A DNA stretch of 38,420 bases from Actinomycetes bacterium (GCA_021810705.1 JAJZID010000004.1:1-38420), one strand, 5' to 3'; shown: positions 1 through 7,697, counted from the stretch's first letter. Notes: a model not told the origin generated them from the letters alone. Translations and numbers: made by a program.

Positions 1-21
1 TGGCCCTTGGATGGCTCCTCC
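1..21. repeat. left copy of 21-bp direct repeat flanking the tRNA fragment
   Basis: TGGCCC-T-T-G-GATGGC-T-CCTC matches the copy at 234-254 at 17 of 21 positions. The two copies bracket the tRNA 3' fragment at 86-127. Integrase arm-type sites look like this (short repeats on both sides of a core), but that role is inferred. Confidence 0.4.
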
Positions 22-85
22 AGCGAGCTCGTCGGCTCTATTCACACGGGTCAAAGTCGCCATTTGCAGGGCGTTCCGAGTGTGA

Positions 86-127
<42 letters not shown>

Positions 128-181
128 GCTTGCCGAAGTGTCCCAGCAGTCCTCTCAACGACCCGAAAACGCTTGAAACAC

Positions 182-227
182 TGGGTTCACGGAGATTCCT
201 TCGGACACCGCTGGACTCGTGAACCCA
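182..227. repeat. 10-bp inverted repeat beside the attachment core
   Basis: TGGGTTCACG (182-191) and CGTGAACCCA (218-227) are perfect inverted copies separated by 26 bases. Lying between the att core and ietA, they could be accessory integrase or excisionase sites, or a hairpin ending leftward transcription. There is no T-run to favour a terminator. Confidence 0.4.
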
Positions 228-233
228 ACCTGA

Positions 234-254
234 TGGCCCCTAGATGGCCCCTCG
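234..254. repeat. right copy of 21-bp direct repeat flanking the tRNA fragment
   Basis: TGGCCC-C-T-A-GATGGC-C-CCTC matches the copy at 1-21 at 17 of 21 positions, in the same orientation. It contains two GATGGCCC-like units spaced 11 bases apart. Confidence 0.4.
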
Positions 255-305
255 GGGACCATCCCCTGCTCCAGCCGGCTGAACTGGGGCGCTACTGGGA
301 TTTTA

Positions 306-321
306 AGTCGCGCGCGCGACT
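306..321. promoter_or_regulatory. perfect 16-bp palindrome upstream of ietA
   Basis: AGTCGCGCGCGCGACT is its own reverse complement. It is the most regular element in the 536 bases before ietA (start 537), about 215 bp upstream of it. It could be an operator for the pair, or chance in CG-rich DNA. No promoter boxes could be assigned confidently, and the remainder of 255-536 shows no gene on either strand. Confidence 0.3.
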
Positions 322-536
322 AATGTGACGGGCCGAAGATGCCGCCGCCCGAATCGACCAACCTCAGACCGTCGCCGGTACCACGATTGGACAGAGGGAC
401 GAGGCGGGCCTCCGGCGCCCGGCCGGCGCGCGCGTGGCTGGTGGCTGGCCACCACGTCCCGTCGCTGGCGTAGTGTTGCGCTGTGCAGGAGAACCTCACA
501 GCGACCAGAACCACGCGCGTGGGCGGTTGAATCCGG

Positions 537-1523
537 ATGGCTAACGCGAATCAACTCAAGGCGCTGGTCAAGAGCCACGCAGATGGCGACGACACCCGGT
601 TTTACTCCGTCGCGCTGCAGGTGGCGGCCGGCGCCGCGCGCAGCGGCCAGGCGCACTTCGCCCAGGATCTCCGGGATCTGATCGATGAGCTGCGCAAGAA
701 CAGCGAGCAGGGCGCCTCGAAGCGGGGTGGTCCGGTTCCGGTCGCGCAGCCGCGTGGAGACCTCGCGGGGCTTCTGTCGGTCTCCTATCCGTCGACCAGG
801 ATGGCGGATCTCGTACTCGATCCCGAGGTCCGCGCCTCCCTCGACCGGGTGATCGTCGAGCAACGTCAGCACGATCGGCTCCGCGCCAAAGGCTTCCGAC
901 CGTTGCGTCGCGTCCTGCTGACCGGGCCGCCTGGGACCGGCAAGACCATGTCCGCCAGCGCCCTGGCGGGAGAGCTCCGACTGCCGCTTTTCGTGATCCG
1001 ACTGGACGGGCTGATCACGAAGTTCATGGGCGAGACCGCCGCGAAGCTGCGCCTCGTCTTCGACGCGCTCGCCGAGACGCGCGGGGTGTATCTGTTCGAT
1101 GAGGTCGACGCACTCGGCGGCGAGCGCGGCCGCGATAACGACGTCGGCGAGATCCGCCGGGTGCTGAACTCGTTCCTGCAGTTCCTCGAACAAGACCAGT
1201 CAGACAGCCTGCTTGTCGCCGCTACCAACCACCCGCAGCTGCTCGACCGCGCGATGTTCCGACGCTTCGACGCGGTGATCGACTACCCGCTGCCGACCGC
1301 GCCAATCGCCCGCGACGTGATCCGCAACCGACTCGCGGGCGTCCGGCTGGGACGCGTCACTTGGACCCAGATCGACAAGGCGGCGGTCGGTTTGAGTCAC
1401 GGCGAGATCACGCTCGCCGCCGAACGGGCGGCAAAGGACACGATCCTCGCCGAGGACGAATCAGTCGGAACGGGCCGGCTGGTCGCAGCCCTGAGCGAGC
1501 GGCACTCGCGCACCAACTCGTAA
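537..1523 (+). CDS. ietA: AAA ATPase, IetA-like partner of a subtilisin-like protease
   Basis: A 328-aa AAA-family ATPase. Walker A is GPPGTGKT at residues 130-137, Walker B is VYLFDEVDA around 184-192, the sensor-1 Asn is in VAATN near 231, and an arginine-finger-like FRRFD lies near 241-245. The roughly 120 residues before the ATPase core are family-specific. The next gene starts 3 bp after the stop and encodes an S8 protease. This AAA plus S8 pairing is the signature of IetAS, described as a plasmid stability/incompatibility locus in Agrobacterium and later as an anti-phage system. By that precedent the ATPase would control or remodel targets for the protease. The position between att core and integrase is typical of accessory cargo. 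The assignment rests on domain pairing and order, not on a search. Confidence 0.82.
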   Translation: MANANQLKALVKSHADGDDTRFYSVALQVAAGAARSGQAHFAQDLRDLIDELRKNSEQGASKRGGPVPVAQPRGDLAGLLSVSYPSTRMADLVLDPEVRASLDRVIVEQRQHDRLRAKGFRPLRRVLLTGPPGTGKTMSASALAGELRLPLFVIRLDGLITKFMGETAAKLRLVFDALAETRGVYLFDEVDALGGERGRDNDVGEIRRVLNSFLQFLEQDQSDSLLVAATNHPQLLDRAMFRRFDAVIDYPLPTAPIARDVIRNRLAGVRLGRVTWTQIDKAAVGLSHGEITLAAERAAKDTILAEDESVGTGRLVAALSERHSRTNS

Positions 1524-1526
1524 GCG

Positions 1527-3977
1527 ATGGCGGAGCGCGACCGGCCTCACATCCTCATCAGAGGAGGCGCCGAGACGGAGCCATACACCCGCCCGCCAGG
1601 TGGCGGCGATCGAGACCCGGTGACCCGGCCCGCGAACCCGGGTGCGCATGTCGCGGCCCTGATCGCCGAACTCAATGAGAGCGCCGACACGGCCACTGCG
1701 CTGAGAGGTGCGCTCTCCGACGACCTACCGAGGGCCGACGGGATCTTCATCACGTTTGAGTCGTTCCCGGAGGTCGAGCTCGCGCTTCAGTCGCTCGATC
1801 CTCAACGCGGCCGACACCACCCCGAACTGGTCGCCGTGCGCTCAATACAGACCCCAGAAGGGATCCGCCAGCAGGCGACCGTGTTCGTCCCAGACGGAAA
1901 GCTCGGCTACTTCCTGGATCGCCTGCAGGCATACGCGGACACCGTCGAGGAGCCGAAAACGAAGAACCGGAACCTCGTCGACAGGATCGCGTCGATCGGC
2001 GTCGCAGCGCTCGAGCAGCTCTGGACGGACGCTCCAGAGGACTTCCCTGAGCCCGAATCCGAGGTGTGGTGGGAGCTGTGGTTACGCCGCCGAGAGGGCG
2101 ACGAGCCGGTGCGGGTCAGGCAGTTCGCGGAGGCGATCGGCGCGCAAATGGGGGAGCTCACGCTCGCGTTTGCCGACCGGACCGTGATGCTGATTCGTAC
2201 CAGTGCGGCGCGACTGAGCGCCGCCCTGGGCGTGCTCGATGACCTCGCAGAGGTTCGGAAGCCCGCCGCTCCGGGCGTGTTGCTTTCGCTCGAGCCGCCG
2301 ACCGAGCAGCATGACTGGGTGCAGGATCTGGCTGCACGAACGACACCCGCCGCGCAGGACGCGCCCGCGGTGGCCGTTCTGGACACGGGCACTTACCGGG
2401 AACACCCACTCCTTGAGGGCTCGCTGGCCACGGCTGATTGCCATGCCGCCGACAGCGCGTGGGGCGTCGAGGACCACGATGGGCACGGGACTGAGATGGC
2501 CGGTCTTGCTCTATACGGCAGCGTCGACGACGCTGTCGTGAGCGGCGAACCGGTGCAGCTAGGCCACCGACTGGAGTCGGTCAAGATCGTGCCTGCGCCG
2601 CCGGACGAGACTCCACCGCACCTATATGGAGCAGTCACGGCCACCGCCGCAAGCGTGGTCGAGATCCAGGCGCCGGACCGGCAGAGGGTATTTTCGCTCG
2701 CGATAACGGCCGATTGGAACACCGTCCCGGCGGAGGCAGATCGTCAGCTTGGGCAGCCAACCTCGTGGTCAGCGTCGATCGACGCGCTCGCAGCCGGCCT
2801 TCAGATAGACGTCGACGACGACGGCCTGCTGTACCTCAACGAGGAGCAGTTGGCCGCTCGACGCCTGTTCCTGATCTCGGCAGGGAACGTCCTTGACTAT
2901 GAGGACGAGCACCTTGCCCGAAGCGACGTCGAGCCGATCGAAGACCCCGCCCAGGCGTGGAACGCACTGACGATCGGCGCACACACCGAGCTGACCGACG
3001 CGAGTAGTGGCCCCGGTTTCGGGGGCTGGACCCCACTGGCACCGGAGGGCGAGCTGTCGCCGTTCAGTCGAACAGCGGTTTTGTTCGAGCGGATCTGGCC
3101 GCACAAACCCGATGTCGTACTTGAGGGCGGCAACGTCGCCCGATCACCAGCCGGCACCGACTTCGACACGCCCGAGACGCTGCAACTGCTCACGACCAAG
3201 GCGCTGACGGGCCAGGATCAACGGCTGCTCACGGTCACAAACGCGACCAGCGCCGCAACCGCACAAGCCGGCTTCTTGGCCGGCTCGATCCTCGCTGACA
3301 TACCCGCCCTCTGGCCCGAGACGGTTCGCGCGCTGATCGTGCATTCCGCCGAATGGACTGCGGCGATGCAGGCCCGATTCGACGGCGCCCCAACACGAGC
3401 GCAGAAACGCGCGCTCTTCCGCCGCTACGGCATGGGCGTACCTGACCTGCGGCGCGCGACCCGCAGCGCGACCGACGCGCTGACTCTGATCGCCGAAGAG
3501 GTCATCCATCCCTTCGACGGGGATGGGAAGACCCGCGAGATGCACCTTCACGCGCTGCCCTGGCCAACCGATGCGCTGGCTGGCCTCGGCGATGCCGAGG
3601 TCCGGCTGCGTATCACGCTCTCCTACTTCATCGAACCGAACCCCGCGCGGCGTGGTTGGGCTCACCGGTACAGCTACGCCTCACACGGCCTCCGGTTCGC
3701 GGTACGCCAACCAACTGAGACGACCGAGGACTTCCGCAAGCGCGTCAACAAGCAAGCGCGCGCAGCGGATGAGGGAAGCCCGGACATCGACAGCGACGCC
3801 AACGAATGGTTCTTCGGCCCCGATCTGCGAACAGCCGGCTCGCTGCACACCGACATCTGGACGGGGACAGCAGCCGATCTCGCCGAGCGGAGCGTGATCG
3901 GCGTGTTCCCGGTCGGGGCTGGTGGAAGGAACGTAAGGACCGCGACCACAGCGGCCGCGGCGCGCGCTACGCCCTGA
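1527..3977 (+). CDS. ietS: subtilisin-like (S8) serine protease, IetS-like, with C-terminal frameshift
   Basis: An 816-aa S8 peptidase as read. The catalytic Asp is in VAVLDTGT (D286), the His in DHDGHGTEMAG (H320), the oxyanion Asn in SAGN (N454) and the Ser in TNATSAATAQ (S575). No signal peptide is visible, so a cytoplasmic role is expected. About 280 residues precede the catalytic domain. It lies 3 bp after ietA and is almost certainly co-transcribed. The last residues as read (GAGGRNVRTATTAAAARATP) are low-complexity. The +1 frame from about 3919 instead gives GGWWKERKDRDHSGRGARYA and continues to a stop at 4064-4066, which reads like a natural end. Adding one G to the GGGG at 3915-3918 would join them into a protein of about 846 aa. 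In IetAS the protease is the toxic or effector component. Function is inferred from family and context. Confidence 0.82.
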   Translation: MAERDRPHILIRGGAETEPYTRPPGGGDRDPVTRPANPGAHVAALIAELNESADTATALRGALSDDLPRADGIFITFESFPEVELALQSLDPQRGRHHPELVAVRSIQTPEGIRQQATVFVPDGKLGYFLDRLQAYADTVEEPKTKNRNLVDRIASIGVAALEQLWTDAPEDFPEPESEVWWELWLRRREGDEPVRVRQFAEAIGAQMGELTLAFADRTVMLIRTSAARLSAALGVLDDLAEVRKPAAPGVLLSLEPPTEQHDWVQDLAARTTPAAQDAPAVAVLDTGTYREHPLLEGSLATADCHAADSAWGVEDHDGHGTEMAGLALYGSVDDAVVSGEPVQLGHRLESVKIVPAPPDETPPHLYGAVTATAASVVEIQAPDRQRVFSLAITADWNTVPAEADRQLGQPTSWSASIDALAAGLQIDVDDDGLLYLNEEQLAARRLFLISAGNVLDYEDEHLARSDVEPIEDPAQAWNALTIGAHTELTDASSGPGFGGWTPLAPEGELSPFSRTAVLFERIWPHKPDVVLEGGNVARSPAGTDFDTPETLQLLTTKALTGQDQRLLTVTNATSAATAQAGFLAGSILADIPALWPETVRALIVHSAEWTAAMQARFDGAPTRAQKRALFRRYGMGVPDLRRATRSATDALTLIAEEVIHPFDGDGKTREMHLHALPWPTDALAGLGDAEVRLRITLSYFIEPNPARRGWAHRYSYASHGLRFAVRQPTETTEDFRKRVNKQARAADEGSPDIDSDANEWFFGPDLRTAGSLHTDIWTGTAADLAERSVIGVFPVGAGGRNVRTATTAAAARATP

Positions 3978-4066
3978 TCGCGTCGATCGATACGTCCGAT
4001 CAGACGGTCGACCTCTGGACCCCGGTGGCACAACAGATCGGTGTTCAAATCGACATCGACATCTGA
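3919..4066 (+). other. probable true C-terminal coding tail of ietS in the +1 frame
   Basis: This frame encodes WWKERKDRDHSGRGARYALI and then a tail ending IGVQIDIDI before a TGA at 4064-4066. It begins exactly where the ietS frame turns into Ala/Thr/Arg-rich sequence. The simplest reading is a one-base loss in the G-run at 3915-3918, either real or a consensus error. The remaining 54 bases to the integrase stop hold nothing recognisable. Confidence 0.6.
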
Positions 4067-4120
4067 CACGGCAGCGTCTGCGCCTGCCCGCGCTCACGGC
4101 AACGGGCGCTCCCACCGCCT

Positions 4121-5320
4121 TTAGGCAGCGGCCGTGATCGAAGATCGACGGGCTTTGAGGATGGCGTCGACGGCGGGCATTTGGGGCGCGTCTTCGAGTT
4201 CGTCTATGACGTGTCCGTAGGTGTCGAGGGTGAGGCGAGCGCCGTGACCGAGTTGCTTGGCGACGTAGTGAACAGAGCGGCCCTCGTGCAGCAGCAGTGA
4301 AGCGAAGCTGTGACGCAGCGCATACGGGTGGCTCTCTTCGATGCCGACGGCGTCGAGCATTCGCTTGAAGTTGCGGGCGCGCCAGTTATCCCAATCGTCC
4401 TTGGTCCAAGGCTGGCCCTCGTGATCGGGGAAGATCAGCGCGTTTGCACGCGGGCGTCCAGCGGCGAGCTTGAACTCGCGCAGGTCAGCGGCCAACGGTT
4501 CGAGGAGACGCACAGTCCGGGCATAGGTGTTCTTGGTGGACTTGATCTGACCGTCCGCGTCGGCGCGCTGGACTAGAAGCGTGTTCTCGCGGACGTCGAC
4601 CCACCGCAGCGCCAACGCCTCCTGTGGGCGCAGTCCTGAGTAGGCAAGGACCGAGATCATGGTCGCGTCGCGATGGCGGACGTAGGGGGTTCCGGGTGCC
4701 GGAACGGTGTAGGCACGGCGCCGGCGCCTCCCCGACTTGGACGCTGCGACCTCTGTGGGCGCGGGGTTTCTGGCGGCTTCGCGCAGCGCCTCGACTGTCG
4801 CTGGCGCCAGCGGGCGGACCTCCTCCTTGTGCGGCAGCTTCGCCTTGCGGACCGCTCGCGCCGGGTTGATCGTGAGGTGGCCGGCCTGAACTGCGGTCTG
4901 CAGGATCCCACTCAACAGCACTAGAGACTTGCGAATCGAGGTGGGACCAGCGCCGCTGCGCAGGCGCTCCGCCTGCCAGCGGGCGATGACCTCGACCGTG
5001 ATGTCGCGCAACGGGTGAGAGCCGAGGAAGGGCGAGAGGTGCTTGGCGTAGAGCTGGCGGTACGTCTTGCGGGTACTGACGGCCAAGTTGGCGGCATGCA
5101 CGGGCACCCAGGTCTGCGCCATGTACTCGTTGAGCGTGACCTTCCCGCTGTCGATCCCGGCCAGGTGTCCGAGCCGTTTGCGCAGCTGTAGGTCGGCGCC
5201 GAAGGTCTCGGCGTCACCTTTGGTGTCGAAGGTGCGGGTGCGTCGGTGGCCCTCGGGGTCGCGCCAGCGGACCCGGTAGACCGTCTTGCCTGCTTTGGTT
5301 GTGCGTCGCTCGATCTCCAT
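4121..5320 (-). CDS. int: site-specific tyrosine recombinase (integrase)
   Basis: A 399-aa phage/ICE-type tyrosine integrase. An N-terminal Arm-binding-like domain (about 1-60) is followed by a SAM-like core-binding domain (about 60-160) and the catalytic domain. Catalytic residues visible are Arg in YSGLRPQEAL (R231), box II YALRHSF with Arg336 (Tyr where His is usual), the His of QLGHG (H359) and the nucleophile Tyr in LDTYGH (Y368). It probably integrates the element at tRNA-Ile, given the tRNA fragment at 86-127. It is the last gene of a minus-strand operon starting at 7672. The start at 5320 has no good Shine-Dalgarno. It lies just after a tiny GTG ORF that overlaps the excisionase-like gene, so translation may be coupled. 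Confidence 0.93.
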   Translation of the reverse strand: MEIERRTTKAGKTVYRVRWRDPEGHRRTRTFDTKGDAETFGADLQLRKRLGHLAGIDSGKVTLNEYMAQTWVPVHAANLAVSTRKTYRQLYAKHLSPFLGSHPLRDITVEVIARWQAERLRSGAGPTSIRKSLVLLSGILQTAVQAGHLTINPARAVRKAKLPHKEEVRPLAPATVEALREAARNPAPTEVAASKSGRRRRRAYTVPAPGTPYVRHRDATMISVLAYSGLRPQEALALRWVDVRENTLLVQRADADGQIKSTKNTYARTVRLLEPLAADLREFKLAAGRPRANALIFPDHEGQPWTKDDWDNWRARNFKRMLDAVGIEESHPYALRHSFASLLLHEGRSVHYVAKQLGHGARLTLDTYGHVIDELEDAPQMPAVDAILKARRSSITAAA

Positions 5321-5324
5321 ACGA

Positions 5325-5375
5325 TCAGCCCGCGACGACGGCCTCGAGCATGGCCTGTTCGATGTGCATGTTCAC
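5325..5375 (-). CDS. possible 16-aa coupling ORF between xis and int
   Basis: GTG at 5375 overlaps the excisionase-like stop (GTGA) and encodes MNMHIEQAMLEAVVAG, ending 4 bp before the int ATG. There is no homology to lean on. It is listed because int lacks an obvious ribosome-binding site and such a mini-ORF would carry ribosomes to it. It could equally be chance. Confidence 0.25.
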   Translation of the reverse strand: MNMHIEQAMLEAVVAG

Positions 5376-5761
5376 TCCAGTTCGCTCCATGCGGCGTCGA
5401 CCGCGAGATTGGTTGATGTAGTGGCCGCCTCCCGTCGCGGCCGACGGGACGCTCGTCTCGCAGCGGGCCGGCGCTGGGCGAGCCAGTGGTCGATGTCCTC
5501 ACGGCACAGCCGCGGAGAGCGGCCGATATATCCGACGGTGGGAAGCTCTCCAGCGTGGATCGCTCGCTGGAGGGTCTTGGTCGCGGCCTGGGCGTAGTCC
5601 GCGGCATCTTTCACCGTCATCAGCGGCTCAGGCTCGGACAGCGCCTCAAGCGCGGCCAGTCGCGTGTCGAGCGCCTCCAGGTATCCCGCAAGCGCCACTA
5701 GCGGGTTCGCGGCGTCGAGCACAGGAAGTCTCGCTGTTATGGCCTCGGCGATCTGCGGCAT
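5372..5761 (-). CDS. excisionase-like helix-turn-helix DNA-binding protein
   Basis: A 129-aa protein. An N-terminal helical segment (about 1-45) precedes a MerR/excisionase-type winged HTH: MTVKDAADYAQAATKTLQRA, then an inhibitor-like wing and REDIDHWLAQRR around residues 48-95. The C-terminal tail is basic and low-complexity. Proteins of this type act as recombination directionality factors or as regulators beside integrases, and this gene directly precedes int in the same operon. The start at 5761 abuts the stop of the upstream gene (5762). A role in excision is inferred from position. It could be a transcription factor only. Confidence 0.75.
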   Translation of the reverse strand: MPQIAEAITARLPVLDAANPLVALAGYLEALDTRLAALEALSEPEPLMTVKDAADYAQAATKTLQRAIHAGELPTVGYIGRSPRLCREDIDHWLAQRRPAARRASRRPRREAATTSTNLAVDAAWSELE

Positions 5762-6079
5762 CTACTCATCCGAGGGCCGGTGGTCCACTGCCACCGTCCG
5801 CCGCGGTTCAGTCGAGATGGAGACGGTTAGTCCAAGAGCGAGCTGCACGTTGGTGCGCTCGAAGCCGTCTGCCTCGAGTAGGGCGGCCGCGCCGATCTCG
5901 GTTGGGTCGAGGCTGTCGATGTGGGCGGCCATGTCAGCCAACCACAGCACCGCGCTCGCGCCGCTGCGATCGAGGTCAAAGAGGCAATGGCCACCGAGGT
6001 GTGAGATGCCGTGGTGGCAGAGCTTCCGAGCTGCTCGCCGCGCTGCGCTCTCGCGCTGGGGAACGCTGTAGCGAGTCAT
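5762..6079 (-). CDS. hypothetical protein, integrase operon
   Basis: A 105-aa protein of unknown function beginning MTRYSVPQRESAARRAARKL and ending in an acidic-basic tail. The ORF track shows a longer 226-aa frame from 6442, but its first half is low-complexity Arg/Pro/Ala and antisense-like. Residues after MTRYSV look natural. The chosen ATG at 6079 overlaps the previous stop (ATGA at 6076-6079), which fixes the start. The central part (HCLFDLDRSGASAVLWLADM) is moderately hydrophobic but too short to call membrane-spanning. No family recognised. Confidence 0.6.
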   Translation of the reverse strand: MTRYSVPQRESAARRAARKLCHHGISHLGGHCLFDLDRSGASAVLWLADMAAHIDSLDPTEIGAAALLEADGFERTNVQLALGLTVSISTEPRRTVAVDHRPSDE

Positions 6080-6384
6080 CCCGGCTGCGCCGCCTCGCTG
6101 GTGGCACGTCGAGATCGGCCGGCTGTGAGCGTCGCGGCGCGGAGCCGGGTGCGTTCGGCGTCGTGCCGCATGGCCAGCAGCACGTCGCGTGGATCGACCG
6201 CGTGACCCAGCTCGAGCGCCTGCGCGATCACCTCGCTCTCCGGTCGAGGGCGAGCGCGTCCTGCGTTGCGGCGCAGCGCGCACGGCAGCCAAACGGCGCA
6301 GCGAGGAGTGTTGTGGGGACGGGACCGATCCAGCGTTGGCGCGCCGCACACCACGCACGGACGGGGCTTCAGCGGACGGGTCAT
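6076..6384 (-). CDS. small Cys-containing hypothetical protein (possible zinc ribbon)
   Basis: A 102-aa protein with PCVVCGAPTL (CxxC) near residues 9-14 and further Cys in PRCAVWLPCALRR, so four cysteines in the first 37 residues could form a zinc site. The rest is helical and Arg-rich, with ALELGHAVDPRDVLLAMRHD. It overlaps its upstream neighbour (6381) and its downstream neighbour (6079) by 4 bases each, so translation is coupled through the operon. Function not recognised. A DNA- or protein-binding accessory role is plausible only from the zinc-ribbon-like spacing. Confidence 0.62.
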   Translation of the reverse strand: MTRPLKPRPCVVCGAPTLDRSRPHNTPRCAVWLPCALRRNAGRARPRPESEVIAQALELGHAVDPRDVLLAMRHDAERTRLRAATLTAGRSRRATSEAAQPG

Positions 6385-7040
6385 GACGACGGTTCTTCCC
6401 AGGGCGCAGCGCAGCGGCCGAGGGCGACGTCGACGCCTGCACGCATGTAGCTGCTGTGGATGGGAACGAGGGTCAGGTCGCCGCCGAGCTCGAGGACCTC
6501 GCGCGCGATCTCTGCGATGAACCGGTCCGCACGCCAGGATCCGCGCACCGTCTGGTCCTTGCCGAGGAAGTCCGTCTCCCTGTAGACGCGACCGAAGTAG
6601 TCGAGGTGGTGATAGGCGTCGGCGAGGTCGCGGGCGCGCGCGATGCCCGGCTCGACGGAGCGCTGCGCGGCGAGTCCGGCGAGCAGTTGCGGCCAGGTCG
6701 CCTTCTGCGCAGAGAGCGGGACATTGCAGCCACGGCTGTTGATGTCGAGGCGGTACCCGTCACCGCAGATCCCACCGGTGATCTCGCGCGCGGGTTTGCG
6801 GGCGAGGTCCGGCACCGCACGGGTGGATGCCCAGCGGATTTGCTCCTCCGCATAGGCGAGCATCCGTAGCCACGTCCTGTCATGCCGGATTGCTGGCGGT
6901 CGTCGCGGGATGTGAGTGTGCGCGGGCCGGTCGACGCGAATGAACTGCTGGCCGCCGGCCTGGATCACCTTGACCGGCACGTCGAGCGCCTCGAAGGTCT
7001 GCCAGTCAAGCGATAGCTGGCCGTCGTTCAGAGCAGGCAC
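6381..7040 (-). CDS. hypothetical protein, integrase operon
   Basis: A 219-aa protein of unknown function. The start is GTG at 7040 with GGGAGG six bases upstream, inside the end of the preceding gene (stop at 7028). It contains LDWQTFEALDVPVKVIQAGG near the N-terminus and a mixed helical centre (RDLADAYHHLDYFGRVYRET). The C-terminus carries GSWRADRFIAEIAREVLELG. No signal peptide or membrane segment is visible. Overlap with the next gene (ATGA at 6381-6384) places it firmly in the int operon. No domain recognised. Confidence 0.65.
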   Translation of the reverse strand: MPALNDGQLSLDWQTFEALDVPVKVIQAGGQQFIRVDRPAHTHIPRRPPAIRHDRTWLRMLAYAEEQIRWASTRAVPDLARKPAREITGGICGDGYRLDINSRGCNVPLSAQKATWPQLLAGLAAQRSVEPGIARARDLADAYHHLDYFGRVYRETDFLGKDQTVRGSWRADRFIAEIAREVLELGGDLTLVPIHSSYMRAGVDVALGRCAAPWEEPSS

Positions 7041-7672
7041 AGCTGACCTCCCGCGAGCTCGCGCACCTCCGGGTTGGCGGCGAGGTCGTAGCCGCCGCCG
7101 GGTGCGCGTCCCGGAACGTGACGGCCCGCGATCGGCGAGCGCGCGGTCCTGACCGGCCCTCCGCGGTCGAGCCAGCCTTCTGGCAGCAGATGGCCCCAGC
7201 GCTGGTACCAGCGAGCGACGAGTTGTTTGTGGGAGGTCGGGCTGTCCAGGCTGGGCGGCGCGCCGACGACAGGGATCTCGCGCCAGCCGGGGTGGGTGTG
7301 GTCGTGGGCGTCCTCGACCGCCAGGTTCTCCGCCTCACGGCCCCTTTGCGCCTGGTCGGAGACCCAGCCACACCCGAGGCAGGCACCGCGGTAGCCGAGG
7401 TGGTCCTTCATCGCCCGGTAGTCCTCACCGTCGACGGCGAGCCAGTGGCAGATCAGGATGGTCGGCTCGCACAGTCGTGCGTGTCCTGGCGCGGGGCGCT
7501 TGGCGTGGTGCTCCGAGAGGCCCGAGAGGCCGCCGGGGTGGGTGGTGGCGATCGACCAGGCGGCCGCCATCACCCGCCGGTCGTGCTCCTCCTTGCTTCC
7601 CTGCCACATCGAACGCAGCCGCGCGTGCTGATCGAGTAGATCCCACAAGACGATGCTCTCACTTGTAGACAT
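7028..7672 (-). CDS. hypothetical protein resembling DUF6349 family
   Basis: A 214-aa protein with RGACLGCGWVSDQ, then a run ending VEDAHDHTHPGWREIPVV. This Cys/His pattern, followed by ARWYQRWGHLLPEGWLDRGG, resembles proteins labelled DUF6349 in actinobacterial mobile elements. That name is from memory and unverified. CxxC plus the HDHTH cluster could bind a metal. It is the first gene of the six-gene operon leading to xis and int. Its ATG at 7672 sits inside the perfect palindrome 7662-7697, with a TAACAT -10 seven bases upstream and no room for a Shine-Dalgarno, so leaderless translation is expected. The second internal Met (about residue 22) is the alternative start. Confidence 0.65.
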   Translation of the reverse strand: MSTSESIVLWDLLDQHARLRSMWQGSKEEHDRRVMAAAWSIATTHPGGLSGLSEHHAKRPAPGHARLCEPTILICHWLAVDGEDYRAMKDHLGYRGACLGCGWVSDQAQRGREAENLAVEDAHDHTHPGWREIPVVGAPPSLDSPTSHKQLVARWYQRWGHLLPEGWLDRGGPVRTARSPIAGRHVPGRAPGGGYDLAANPEVRELAGGQLCLL

Positions 7673-7697
7673 GCTAACATGTTAGCATGTCTACAAG
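7662..7697. promoter_or_regulatory. perfect 36-bp palindrome: bidirectional leaderless promoter/operator
   Basis: The half-site CTTGTAGACATGCTAACA is followed by its exact reverse complement. Both diverging ATGs (7672 on the minus strand, 7687 on the plus strand) lie inside, 14 bp apart, so both proteins begin Met-Ser-Thr. The centre TAACATGTTA carries TAACAT on each strand (7675-7680 plus; 7684-7679 minus). Each ends seven bases before its ATG, the geometry of a leaderless actinobacterial transcript. Two overlapping -10 boxes cannot be used at once, and a dimeric repressor could cover both. No clear -35 is seen. Confidence 0.7.

Noticed and set aside
303-1193. 296-aa minus-strand ORF opposite ietA
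   Set aside because: Arg/Gly/Ala-rich shadow of the AAA ATPase gene, with no ribosome-binding site or domain.
5762-6442. 226-aa version of the hypothetical protein
   Set aside because: The first half is low-complexity and overlaps the Cys-containing gene in another frame; the ATGA-coupled start at 6079 is preferred.
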